Below, one piece after another: positions 24,577-33,244 of a DNA stretch of 64,000 nt. Numbering within the stretch: position 1 is the first letter of the stretch; each line of letters begins with the position of its first letter. The stretch is taken from positions 1 through 64,000 of the forward strand of contig JANXYK010000008.1 of NCBI GenBank assembly GCA_025350055.1. The letters are read 5' to 3'. The position numbers were made by a program, and so were the translations under genes. The DNA is from Gammaproteobacteria bacterium (GTDB taxonomy: Bacteria > Pseudomonadota > Gammaproteobacteria > Steroidobacterales > Steroidobacteraceae). The notes below the pieces were generated by a model. It ran no database searches, was not told the DNA's origin, and saw only the letters and a program-made list of their open reading frames with translations.

Positions 24577-25344
24577 ATGCAATCAGCGCCCGAGAAACCT
24601 GGGCCGGGGGCCGCTCCCCGCGCATCAACTGCTGCGCAGGCCACGCGTCACTCCGCTCTGGTTCGCACGACGCACTGGATTACCGCGCTGTCAGTTCTTG
24701 CCCTGCTGGTCAGCGGCGTCGAGATACTGATCTCCCATCCGCGATTCTATTGGGGCGAGAATGGCAATGTCTTGACGCCAGCGTTGTTCCAGCTGCCGAT
24801 TCCCGCGTCGAGATCATTGGTACAGACCGGCTACGGCTATGTGTTGCCGGACCAGAACGGCTGGAGCCGGTCGCTGCATTTCCAGGCGGCCTGGTTCGTG
24901 GTGTTGGCAGGCCTGGTCTATGTGGTTGCCGGTTTTGTATCAGGGCATTTCCGCAAACACCTGCTGCCGCGTGGAGATGAAGCCTCGTGGCGGGCGCTCT
25001 GGAAGTCGATTGCCGTTCATTTGCGCTTCGAGCGACCGAGTGCGGCTGAGGCCTGGTCCTACAATCTGCTGCAAAGGCTCAGCTACCTGGTCGTGATTTT
25101 CTTGCTGTTCCCCCTGGTCGTCTGGACGGGGCTGGCGATGTCACCGGCGTTTACCTCGGCATTTCCGGCCACCGTCGACCTGCTGGGCGGGCGGCAATCC
25201 GCGCGCACCATTCATTTCTTTGTCGCCGTATTGCTGCTGTTGTTTTTCCTGGTCCACGTTGGAATGGTCTGGTTCGCAGGCTTCCGCAGCCGCATGCGCG
25301 GCATGATCACGGGCCGGGTTGATGGAGTGCAGGAGAACCCATGA
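24577..25344 (+). CDS. Membrane cytochrome b (cytochrome b561/Ni-hydrogenase b type)
   Basis: A 255-residue integral membrane protein. It has a short basic N-terminus then TM helices near VRTTHWITALSVLALLVSG, SLHFQAAWFVVLAGLVYVVAG, LSYLVVIFLLFPLVVWTGL and ARTIHFFVAVLLLLFFLVHVGMV. His residues in TTHW, LHF, IHF and LVHV are likely haem b ligands. Its stop overlaps the start of the molybdopterin oxidoreductase gene by 4 bp. It should pass electrons between the quinone pool and that exported enzyme, as in MsrPQ-like pairs. Confidence 0.87.
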   Translation: MQSAPEKPGPGAAPRASTAAQATRHSALVRTTHWITALSVLALLVSGVEILISHPRFYWGENGNVLTPALFQLPIPASRSLVQTGYGYVLPDQNGWSRSLHFQAAWFVVLAGLVYVVAGFVSGHFRKHLLPRGDEASWRALWKSIAVHLRFERPSAAEAWSYNLLQRLSYLVVIFLLFPLVVWTGLAMSPAFTSAFPATVDLLGGRQSARTIHFFVAVLLLLFFLVHVGMVWFAGFRSRMRGMITGRVDGVQENP

Positions 25345-26099
25345 CTGATCTCTCGCGACGCAAGCTGATCAAGACCGGACTCGCGGCTGCAACGGGTATT
25401 GCGGGGCTGGGTGTGGGCGCCAGCCTGGCGAAGAAGTACGGACTGATCCCGCCAGATCACGCTGGCATCTGGGGCGTTGGTGAAACACTGAACTACGCTT
25501 CCTACCGGCTGCTCGCGAATCATTCGATGGCTCGTGAATTTGCGCGCAGCGAAATCTCGAGCAGACCTCTCGCCAATGAGATCGCACCGCCTGGTGAAGC
25601 GTTCCTGAAACTCCAGGCTGGAGGTTTCACTGATTGGCGGCTCGCCGTCGATGGCATGGTCGATCGGCCAGGAGCATTTTCGCTGGCCCAGCTCAAGAGC
25701 TATCCGTCGCGTACGCAGATCACCCAGTTGTCATGTGAGGAGGGCTGGTCGTATGTCGCCGAATGGAAGGGTGTGCCGCTATCGCAGGTACTCGAGGTGG
25801 CCGGTATCCGGCCGCGTGCCAGGTACGTGGTCTATTTCTCGATCGAGCCCGGTTGGTGGGACAGCATCGACATGGGCGACGCTCTGCACCCGCAGACCTA
25901 TCTGGCCTATGGCATGAATGGCGGCGATCTGCCGGTGGGCAACGGTGGGCCGCTGCGCATGCGCGTGCCGCGACAGCTGGGGTACAAGAGCGTCAAGTTC
26001 ATTACCCGCCTGACGGTCACGGACGACCTGAAGAAATTCGGCAAGGGCCTGGGTTCGGCGTCTCCCGAGAGTGGCTATGCGTGGTATGCAGGGGTTTGA
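25341..26099 (+). CDS. Tat-exported molybdopterin-dependent oxidoreductase (sulfite-oxidase fold)
   Basis: A 252-residue protein with a twin-arginine signal (SRRKLIKTGLAAATGIAGLG). The mature part has a sulfite-oxidase-type Mo-cofactor fold. Its likely Mo-ligand Cys is in TQLSCEEGWSYVAEWKG, followed by PLRMRVPRQLGYKSVKFI. It is shorter than MsrP (about 300 residues) and lacks a C-terminal dimerisation domain, so it belongs to the small YedY-like group. It acts in the periplasm, taking or giving electrons through the co-encoded cytochrome b. Substrate unknown; sulfoxides or sulfite-like compounds are possible. Confidence 0.87.
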   Translation: MTDLSRRKLIKTGLAAATGIAGLGVGASLAKKYGLIPPDHAGIWGVGETLNYASYRLLANHSMAREFARSEISSRPLANEIAPPGEAFLKLQAGGFTDWRLAVDGMVDRPGAFSLAQLKSYPSRTQITQLSCEEGWSYVAEWKGVPLSQVLEVAGIRPRARYVVYFSIEPGWWDSIDMGDALHPQTYLAYGMNGGDLPVGNGGPLRMRVPRQLGYKSVKFITRLTVTDDLKKFGKGLGSASPESGYAWYAGV

Positions 26100-26144
26100 C
26101 GCCTAGGGAAGGCCAACAACTATCGCGGCGAGTGCCGTGGGCGC

Positions 26145-26164
26145 CGTCCCCAGTTCCGGGGACG
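26145..26164 (+). terminator. GC-rich hairpin after the molybdopterin operon
   Basis: CGTCCCC and GGGGACG flank a 6-nt loop, followed by CGATTAAAAATG. There is no clear U-run, so it may be a weak terminator or only a stabilising stem. Confidence 0.4.
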
Positions 26165-26231
26165 CGATTAAAAATGCGGATCTATATATTGCGCGTCGTC
26201 GCTCAACCCGTACTCAGCAAGGAGAATGAAG

Positions 26232-26903
26232 ATGCGAAACACTGTGCGAATTGCAGTCTGCAGCGCGGTACTGGTCGCGCTATCTGGCCTGGCCTACGCT
26301 GCGCCGTCGTTGCCAGTGTCTATTGTCAATTTGCCGCTGTCCGTCACGGGTACCGTCAGCGTCGGCAACACGGTGCCAGTGACTGGCACGGTCAACGCCA
26401 ACATCACCAGCGGGTCTGTGGGTATAGCCACTACGGCGGCCAATCCACTCTATGTCGAGGGCGGGGACACGGCGCGCCACGCCGTCGAAGCCGCCTGCGA
26501 TGTGCTGTTTGACTCGACTGGCCAGGCAGGTTGCACGCTCAGCACTGGCGGGGGCGCTCCGCTCGTGCCGGCGGGCCAGATCCTGGTCATCGAGAGCATT
26601 TCATGCCGCGCCAGTGTCAATCACCTCAGCAATCCCTATTCGGATCTGCTGCTGTTGATCAGCATGCCGGCGGCTCCGAACCACGCCAATTTCTACCACA
26701 ATTTCCTGATGTCACGTTTCCTGAGCCTGACCGACGGTAGCCCGCAGCTCGACTACTACGCGTTTGCGACACCGATGAAGATATATGCCTATGGGTTCCC
26801 CGCAGCCACGACCAACGTGTTCGTGCAGATACAGGCCGGTCCGTTCACGGCCGGCGTGGGTGGGCTGACCTGTTCGGTGTCGGGGTACTACGTGGCACAG
26901 TGA
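26232..26903 (+). CDS. Secreted protein of unknown function with Val/Thr-rich N-terminal repeats
   Basis: A 223-residue protein. The ATG at 26232 sits 7 bases after AAGGAG; the ATG at 26226 is too close to it. The signal peptide ends LAYAA. The mature N-terminus repeats a short theme (LPLSVTGTVSVGN, TVPVTGTVNANITSG). A C-terminal domain follows with four Cys (AACDVLF, AGCTLS, ISCRAS, LTCSVSGYY) that could form two disulfides. No family was recognised. It stands alone between a likely terminator and a convergent gene. An extracellular or periplasmic beta-rich protein is the best guess. Confidence 0.7.
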   Translation: MRNTVRIAVCSAVLVALSGLAYAAPSLPVSIVNLPLSVTGTVSVGNTVPVTGTVNANITSGSVGIATTAANPLYVEGGDTARHAVEAACDVLFDSTGQAGCTLSTGGGAPLVPAGQILVIESISCRASVNHLSNPYSDLLLLISMPAAPNHANFYHNFLMSRFLSLTDGSPQLDYYAFATPMKIYAYGFPAATTNVFVQIQAGPFTAGVGGLTCSVSGYYVAQ

Positions 26904-26955
26904 GCTGGAGCGCCTTGCTGGGTGGACGCGGTAGTCATCCAGTCTGCGATTCAAG

Positions 26956-26998
26956 GCCGCAGCCGGCCGGTACGGGATTTGCCCGGGCCGGCTGCGGC
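26956..26998. terminator. Strong bidirectional hairpin between convergent genes
   Basis: GCCGCAGCCGGCC at 26956-26968 pairs perfectly with GGCCGGCTGCGGC at 26986-26998 across a 17-nt loop. It sits between the 3' ends of the secreted-protein gene and the asparagine-synthase-like gene. It has a 13-bp GC stem and no T-tract. Confidence 0.65.
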
Positions 26999-27010
26999 GC
27001 TCAGGGGGTG

Positions 27011-28795
27011 TCACTGGAAGGTGTCGTGCCAGTTCTTTACCACCAGGAACCGCATCACCATCGAGGTTTTGTCCAGCTCACGCCGCAGAAGGCGGGCACC
27101 TTGCATGCGATCTGTAGCGGCAGGCGCCAGCTTTCGCAGTGTCGTGCGACCCGCGCCCACGATGAGTCTTCTGGTACGGGCTTTCCACGGCGAAGGTTGT
27201 GGAACGACTGCGCTGTTATCGACAAGCCGGCTGATGGCCTGTTGATTGAAGATCTGCCACACGCCACTACGTCGATCCGCAACCTGCGCGGTCACATAGG
27301 TCCTGAACGGAGACTGGGTATTGAGGACCTGTTCCCAATCCTCCTCCCCGCTATGTGCCGCAAATGGATATCGGGCAAGGGTTGCGTAACGTGACCGGGA
27401 CATGTCCGTGAACAGATTCTTGTTGATTCGAAGTGCGCTCGGAATTGTGCCGAGCAGATCCAGCACCGCATCGTCGATCAGTGGATTGCGGTGATCGTGC
27501 AGCACCTGTTTGAAGTAGCTCGCCGATGCCAGGTAGGTCTGCACCCGATGATTGAAGTACAGGTAGTCCTTGGCTGTGTTCGGCTCCATGCCGTCACACT
27601 GATGCCAGTAACGGTTGTGTTCCTCGTGATTGGCATCGGCCAGCCGCGCGTAGTAGTCCGGCTGGAAGTAGTTACGCAATCCGTCGATCCCGCTTAGCGG
27701 TTTCAGGCCCACTCTCGCAAACGCGCCCGTCAGGCTGTATGCGCGCGAGCCCCACCCGAACGCCTCGTCTCCTCTGATGACCCGGTGGAATCCCTGCTGT
27801 CGAAGCTGGGTCATGAAATCAAATTCCTGTGGGTGGTGCGCTGCCACGTCCGACTGCGCATCAATTAGATAGTTGGTGCGCGCGAAGCGCGCGCCGTAGT
27901 GTTCTGTGCTGCGCTTCATGAACAGATGGTTGACGCCAAGGTCGCGGGCGATTGTGCCGGCGACGTGCGCGTCCGTGCCAGGTGCGTTCTCGTCCAGCCC
28001 CCAGGACGCGGTGTTCAGGCGAGTGGCATTGCCATTCACGGCCTCGAGCGCGGCGCCGAGGATTCCGCGCGAGTCGTAACCTCCGCTCAGAAAGATGATT
28101 GCGCGATTGTCATTGCCGAGGTGTCTTCGGACTGAATCGGTGACGCATTGACCCAGTTCGGATCTCAGGTCCCGCGCGGACAGATCGCTGGCACGCTCTC
28201 CGGGTTGGAAGCGCCAATACTCAATGACGGTCACATGGCCATCCTGGATCCGCAGCGCATGACCACCAGGCAACCTGTGGATGTTCGCGAACAACGACTG
28301 ATGGTTATAGAGGTGACCACATGCCAGCAGCGCTCCCATGGCTGCCATGTCGGTGCTCTTCACCACTCCCGGAACTTCGAGCAGCGCCTTGACCTCGGGA
28401 GCGAAATAGAGAATGCCGGCTACCTCGGTGTAGTAGACGGGCTCCGCGCCACGCCGGTCAGAAACGAGCCAGTAGCAGTCGTGGCGCTCATCGAGGCATG
28501 CTAGGCTGAAAAATCCCTTGAGTGCATCGGGCCAACGCGTCTGTGCAGTATCGCGCTCCAGGGTGCCGTAGTACCGACCGATCATCCCGAGAGCGGCATC
28601 ATGGTAGTCGCCGAAGAGCGAGCTGAACCCAAGTTGGCGAATGTCGGCACCTCGGTCAGCAATCTGCCATTCACTACTCCGGTAGTGATCCTCGTGAGTG
28701 AGCTTGCGCTGCATGCGCGCAAGAGTCTTGCTAGCCAGCTGATGGTCGGGGATGCCGACAAGGGAGGGGTTGATTGCGCCGAAGAGGCCAGGCAT
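27011..28795 (-). CDS. Asparagine-synthase-like amidotransferase lacking the glutaminase cysteine
   Basis: About 594 residues from the ATG at 28795 (MPGLFGAIN); ATGs at 28816 and 28864 would lengthen it. The N-terminal half is the class II glutaminase fold (SSLFGDYHDAALGMIGRYYG, YFAPEVKALL). However, the residue after the initiator Met, where active enzymes have Cys in MCGI, is Pro. The C-terminal synthetase half has the PP-loop FLSGGYDSRG and VIRGDEAFGWG. It should activate a carboxylate as an adenylate but cannot hydrolyse glutamine; free ammonia or another amine may be used. Similar Cys-lacking homologues act in lasso-peptide and beta-lactam pathways, but no such partner gene is adjacent. 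Confidence 0.83.
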   Translation of the reverse strand: MPGLFGAINPSLVGIPDHQLASKTLARMQRKLTHEDHYRSSEWQIADRGADIRQLGFSSLFGDYHDAALGMIGRYYGTLERDTAQTRWPDALKGFFSLACLDERHDCYWLVSDRRGAEPVYYTEVAGILYFAPEVKALLEVPGVVKSTDMAAMGALLACGHLYNHQSLFANIHRLPGGHALRIQDGHVTVIEYWRFQPGERASDLSARDLRSELGQCVTDSVRRHLGNDNRAIIFLSGGYDSRGILGAALEAVNGNATRLNTASWGLDENAPGTDAHVAGTIARDLGVNHLFMKRSTEHYGARFARTNYLIDAQSDVAAHHPQEFDFMTQLRQQGFHRVIRGDEAFGWGSRAYSLTGAFARVGLKPLSGIDGLRNYFQPDYYARLADANHEEHNRYWHQCDGMEPNTAKDYLYFNHRVQTYLASASYFKQVLHDHRNPLIDDAVLDLLGTIPSALRINKNLFTDMSRSRYATLARYPFAAHSGEEDWEQVLNTQSPFRTYVTAQVADRRSGVWQIFNQQAISRLVDNSAVVPQPSPWKARTRRLIVGAGRTTLRKLAPAATDRMQGARLLRRELDKTSMVMRFLVVKNWHDTFQ

Positions 28796-29046
28796 AGATG
28801 GAATCCGAGGCATCCTTGCGTCAAGGCATGAAGAATAGATCAAGAGTATGAGGATTGCATACACGGGAGTCGTGCCAGAGCACGATTGTACTTGCCCGGT
28901 CGCGGGAGATTCCGGCGCTGGGAAGGCGCTCGTCGCGCCTCGAGTGCAACCTCAGTGACTGATCGGCATCGCAGACGGGGGATTGGGCGCGCTTTTCATC
29001 CCGGTGGCTACACCGGGAAGCCCTAACCGGCTAGGATCCGCGCTTT

Positions 29047-29157
29047 GACGATCTCGAGCACAGCGCCGATCGCATCACGCGCGAGACGGTGGCGCTGCTG
29101 CAGACCCAGTTCGTCACGTCGCTCGACCGGGACGACATCCGTCGCCTCATGGCCCGT
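29047..29157 (+). pseudogene. Fragment of a DUF47/PhoU-like gene
   Basis: Translation gives DLEHSADRITRETVALLQ, TQFVTSLDRDDIRRLM, which matches residues in the middle of the intact DUF47 protein encoded at 32601-33242. By eye, 89 of 100 bases agree (29051-29150 against 32761-32860). Both lie in the same orientation. No start or remaining parts of the gene are seen, so it is a remnant. The bases from 28865 to 29046 show nothing else recognisable. Confidence 0.75.
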
Positions 29158-29180
29158 GGGTCTGACCTCACGCTGGTCCG

Positions 29181-32100
29181 CTACGGCGCTGGTGTGCCCA
29201 GCGTCACTGGCGGGGAATTCGCGTTGTCCAGCTGCTGCGCCAGTGGCGGCAGACTCTCGGCCAGGATCCTGCGAAATTCGCCATCCGCGCTGGCCACTTC
29301 GGCCTCATAACCCTGCAGTCGATCGAGCTGCGTCACGGTAGGCGCAAAATCGGCGCTGCCTGCCACGTCCCCGCCGCCGGTGCCGACTTCGGCGTTGAGC
29401 CAGATCAGGTCGAGATAGGAGCCGTAAGGCTCGACGAAATACTTGTCGTCGCTGTTACGCAGGGCGCGCGAGGCGAGCCGCGACTCCACCGCCTGCAGCT
29501 TCGCATCGAGCTGTTCGATCGCACCCAGCAGCTGCTGCCGTTGCAGCTTCTGCGCTTCACTCAACGGCGCCGCCGGGGCGGGCGTAGGCTCTGGGTCCGG
29601 CTCGTCGCCTTCCTCGGCGATCACGGGATCGGGACGATCGACTTTCCTCGGTGGCCGCAGCATCACCATCACGGTTTCGAGCTGCCTGCGCAACCATTCC
29701 ATCTGATTGACGGCGTCGGCAACGTGGCTGATATCGTCGCGAATGCGCAGCAGGGTCTGCACCGACTGCTCTATATCCGCAGCCGATCCGGGTGCGCGCG
29801 GATCGCTCAAGATCGTGAGCGGCTGAGTATACGATTGGCCGTCCACCCGCATGCGCACCGAGTAATGTCCTGGCGCCGCGATCGGTCCCACTTCGCCAGG
29901 CTTCGAACCCCAATGCGTGATGGGTCTGGAGTCCGCGTCGCGGAAGCGCGGCTCGTTCCAGATGCGCGTGTTGTCGGGCGCCGCCGTGCGCAAGGCGATC
30001 ACGCGCGGCGAATCGAAGCGCAGGTCCCATTGCTGGCGATTGAGCCCGATTGCCAGGTCCGCGGGTTCCATCGGGGTGAGCGTGCGCACGCTCTTGCCCT
30101 GCGCGTCCAGGATCTCGAACTCGACGGGTGCTTTCGGCAGGGACTTGAGCGAAAAATTCAGCAGTGCCTGCGGGCTGCGCACGAAGCGGTAGCTGGCCCG
30201 GGGCTCATGCAATACGACGGCCGCGTCCGCGGGGTGTCTGGCCATCTGCTCAAGCGGCGAAATATCATCGAGCACGTACAGTCCGCGGCCGTAGGTCGAG
30301 ACCACCAGGTCGTGGAACCCGGGCTGCACCACTACCCAGCTCGCAGGGGCCGGGGGCAGACCGTTGCGCAGTGCGCTCCAGTGTCCGCCGTCGTCAAGCG
30401 AGTAATACACGCCATTGCCCGTGCCGGCGAACAGCAGCCCGGCGCTGTTGGGATCGTCGCTCACGCAGCGCACATAGGAAAGCGCGTGCCGGGGCAGATT
30501 GCCGTCGATCCGCTTCCAGGTCTTGCCATAGTCGTCGGTCTTGTAGATGAACGGGTCCCGATTGTCGGCCAGGTGCAGATCGACGCTGACGTAAGCGCTG
30601 GCCGCATCGAAGCTCGAGGGTGCGATGCTGGTGATCGTGCCCCAGGGCGGAAGGCCGGGCATCTTGCCGCTCACGTGGGTCCAGCTGCCTGCCGCATCCT
30701 TGCTGTACCAGAGCTGTCCGTCATTGGTGCCGGCCCAGATCAGCCCCTTCTGGATTTTCGAGGGTGCAATGGCAAATACCACCTCGCCGTAGAACTGCCC
30801 GAGGTTGTCCCCCACGATGCCGCCGGAGGGCATCAGGTGATCGGGATCCTGCGTGGACAGATCGGGGCTCGAGACCTTCCAGTTCAGGCCGGCGTCAGTG
30901 GTTTTGAAGATCACCTGGCAGCCGTAATACACCGTATCGTGTTCGAAGGGGTCGATCGCCAGCGGCGCCGTCCAGTGGCAGCGGTATTTCAGGCCGTTGG
31001 GCGGTGAATCGAGCGTGAGCTTCCACGGGCTCAGGGAATGCGCTTCCTTGTAGCGTGCATCCCAGCGCGTGACTTTGTTGCCGTAACAGGTGGCCCAGAC
31101 CACATTGGGGTCTGCGAGGTCGGGGATCGTGAAACCGGATTCGCACCCACCCATGTGGCGATTCCAGTCGGCCTCCCCATCTCCCCCTACCACCGGGCCG
31201 CGCAGGTTGCCGTCATCCTGCATGTTGCTGTAGAAAAAATAGGGCACCTGATTGTCCACGGCCACGTGGTACATCTGCCCGATCGGCAGGTTGACGCGGT
31301 GGAAGCCACGACCATGGACCGTGGTGATGATGAGGCCGGCGTCGTCAGTAATTACGAATCGATCAGGGTTTGCCGGATCGACCCAGATGTCGTGGGTATC
31401 GCCGCCCCAGCGCACTTCGTGGAAATTCTCGCCGGCGTCGAGCGACTGATGGAAGGAGCTGTTGGCGACATACACTTCGCTGTCGCTGCCGCTCGATACC
31501 GCGAGGCGGATGTAATATCCGGCGCGGCCGATCAGTGCGCGCTGGTAGTTCACGGTGCGCCAGTGTTCGCCGCCATCGTCGGAACGCCATACCGAGCCCT
31601 GGTCCGCGGTCTGCATCAGCGCATAGATCCGCCGGGAATTGGTCGGCGCGATCGCGACATCGATCTTGCCCACCGAAGCGTGCGGTAATCCATGCTCCTC
31701 GAGCCGGGTCCATTTCGAGCCGCCATCGTGCGAGATATAGAGCCCGCTGCCGGGCCCGCCGCTCAGTTCGCCCCAGGTGTGCAGTTCCACCTGCCACATG
31801 CCGGCAATCAGTGTGCGTGGGTCATGCGCATCCATCGACAGGCCCGAACAGCCGGTGTTCTCGCCCGCGAACAGCACGCGCTCCCAATGCACACCGCCGT
31901 CCATGGTGCGGTATACGCCTCGTTCGGATTGCGGCCCCGTGGCGCGCCCGAGCACGCAGGCAAACACGATCTCGGGATTGCGCGGGTGGATCACGATGCG
32001 TCCGATGCGGCCAGACTCCGGCAGGCCCATCAGGGTCCAGGTCTTGCCTGAATCCGTAGACTTGTAGATGCCATTGCCCATGACGTCGCTGTCGCGGATC

Positions 32101-32447
32101 ATCCAGGCCTCGCCGGTGCCCGCCCACACAGTGCCTGGTTCCGATGGAGCGACGGCCAGTGCGCCAATGGCGGCGGCAGGCTGCTTGTCAAACACAGGCG
32201 ACCAGCGATTGCCGCCATCCTCCGACTTCCACACGCCACCCGAGGCGGCACCCGCGTAGTACACGCTCGGATCGCCGGCAACACCCGCGATTGCCGCAAT
32301 CCGGTTGCCGACCTTGGGACCCAGGAAACGGAACTTGAAGTCGCCTTCGTGTCCGGTATCGCCGGCCGTTGAGTCCGCCGGAAACAGTCCGGCGAGGCCC
32401 AGCATGGCGAGCACGCAAACCCCCAGTGTGCTGATACGCATGGCCAT
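29181..32447 (-). CDS. Large secreted BNR/sortilin-type beta-propeller protein
   Basis: A 1088-residue protein. The ATG at 32447 is preceded by GGGGGGAAG and followed by a signal peptide ending near DSTAG. The mature part has many Asp-box (BNR) units such as SEDGGNRWSPV, STDSGKTWTL, SDDGGEHWRTV, TTDAGLNWKV and SLDDGGHWSAL, forming two sortilin/Vps10-like propellers as in family GH74-type or VPS10-domain proteins. The C-terminal 350 residues include a Pro/Glu-rich linker (EEGDEPDPEPTPAP) between helical segments. Related proteins are often annotated as glycosyl hydrolases, but catalytic residues were not identified. It lies between a fragment and an intact copy of the DUF47 gene. Confidence 0.82.
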   Translation of the reverse strand: MAMRISTLGVCVLAMLGLAGLFPADSTAGDTGHEGDFKFRFLGPKVGNRIAAIAGVAGDPSVYYAGAASGGVWKSEDGGNRWSPVFDKQPAAAIGALAVAPSEPGTVWAGTGEAWMIRDSDVMGNGIYKSTDSGKTWTLMGLPESGRIGRIVIHPRNPEIVFACVLGRATGPQSERGVYRTMDGGVHWERVLFAGENTGCSGLSMDAHDPRTLIAGMWQVELHTWGELSGGPGSGLYISHDGGSKWTRLEEHGLPHASVGKIDVAIAPTNSRRIYALMQTADQGSVWRSDDGGEHWRTVNYQRALIGRAGYYIRLAVSSGSDSEVYVANSSFHQSLDAGENFHEVRWGGDTHDIWVDPANPDRFVITDDAGLIITTVHGRGFHRVNLPIGQMYHVAVDNQVPYFFYSNMQDDGNLRGPVVGGDGEADWNRHMGGCESGFTIPDLADPNVVWATCYGNKVTRWDARYKEAHSLSPWKLTLDSPPNGLKYRCHWTAPLAIDPFEHDTVYYGCQVIFKTTDAGLNWKVSSPDLSTQDPDHLMPSGGIVGDNLGQFYGEVVFAIAPSKIQKGLIWAGTNDGQLWYSKDAAGSWTHVSGKMPGLPPWGTITSIAPSSFDAASAYVSVDLHLADNRDPFIYKTDDYGKTWKRIDGNLPRHALSYVRCVSDDPNSAGLLFAGTGNGVYYSLDDGGHWSALRNGLPPAPASWVVVQPGFHDLVVSTYGRGLYVLDDISPLEQMARHPADAAVVLHEPRASYRFVRSPQALLNFSLKSLPKAPVEFEILDAQGKSVRTLTPMEPADLAIGLNRQQWDLRFDSPRVIALRTAAPDNTRIWNEPRFRDADSRPITHWGSKPGEVGPIAAPGHYSVRMRVDGQSYTQPLTILSDPRAPGSAADIEQSVQTLLRIRDDISHVADAVNQMEWLRRQLETVMVMLRPPRKVDRPDPVIAEEGDEPDPEPTPAPAAPLSEAQKLQRQQLLGAIEQLDAKLQAVESRLASRALRNSDDKYFVEPYGSYLDLIWLNAEVGTGGGDVAGSADFAPTVTQLDRLQGYEAEVASADGEFRRILAESLPPLAQQLDNANSPPVTLGTPAP

Positions 32448-32600
32448 CTTCCCCCCACTACGCTGAACCGGCAGCTGTAAAGTATAGGATACCGCCGCCG
32501 GTCGACCAGCGCTGGCCAACCCCTTTGGCGCTGCGTGGCTACTCCCGAATGGGCAGACAGGGTAGAGTCTGCCCTTCCTTCCAATAACAACAGGCCAGCC

Positions 32601-33242
32601 GTGAACCTCATCGCCAAGCTCGTTCCGCGCGAGAACCGTTTCTTTGAGCTGTTCAACCAGCACGCCAGCCTGGCTGCCGAGGCGAGCGGGGTGCTTTCGG
32701 GCCTGCTGAAAGACTACCAGGACGAGACACAGCGCCTCGTCCGCATCGAGCGAATCAACGATCTCGAGCACAATGCCGATCGCATCACGCACGAGACGGT
32801 AGCGTTGATACAGACCCTGTTCGTCACGCCCCTCGACCGGGACGACATCCATCGCCTCATTTCACGCATGGACGACATCCTCGATCTCATGCAGGACTGC
32901 GCCGAATCGCTGAACCTCTACGACGTGCGGCAGGTGACCGACCCCGCCATCGAGCTTGCGGGGCTGCTGCAGACCTGCTGCGTACGACTGCAGTCGGCCG
33001 TGGCGCTGCTGAACAACATGCGCAATGCGCCTGAAGCCCTGAAGATCTGTCGCGAAATCGACAACCTGGAATCGCAGGCCGACCGGGTGATGCGTGCGGC
33101 GATCTCGAAGCTGTTTCGCGATGAGGCTGATATCCGCCAGGTGATCAAGCTCAAGGCGGTCTACGAGATGCTCGAGGCGGCGACCGACAAGTGCCAGGAC
33201 GTCGCCAACCTCATCGAAAACATCACGCTGCAGAACGCCTGA
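32601..33242 (+). CDS. DUF47/PhoU-like protein, partner of PiT phosphate transporter
   Basis: A 213-residue helical protein beginning at GTG 32601 (MNLIAKLVPRENRFFELF, the canonical N-terminus of the TIGR00153 family). The frame continues upstream, but this is where homology starts. PhoU-like heptads follow (NDLEHNADRITHETV, and again NLESQADRVMRAAISKLF), the duplicated three-helix bundle with metal-binding acidic residues. It is 2 bp upstream of the PiT gene and presumably regulates phosphate uptake. Confidence 0.9.
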   Translation: MNLIAKLVPRENRFFELFNQHASLAAEASGVLSGLLKDYQDETQRLVRIERINDLEHNADRITHETVALIQTLFVTPLDRDDIHRLISRMDDILDLMQDCAESLNLYDVRQVTDPAIELAGLLQTCCVRLQSAVALLNNMRNAPEALKICREIDNLESQADRVMRAAISKLFRDEADIRQVIKLKAVYEMLEAATDKCQDVANLIENITLQNA

Positions 33243-33244
33243 GC

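Noticed and set aside
27011-29046. Lasso-peptide biosynthetic cluster around the asparagine-synthase-like gene
   Set aside because: No precursor gene, no transglutaminase-like protease (B protein) and no peptide transporter are nearby. The enzyme alone does not support the call.
29541-31007. 488-codon forward frame inside the BNR propeller gene
   Set aside because: The real gene on the reverse strand has regular Asp-box units. The forward translation has no domain character.
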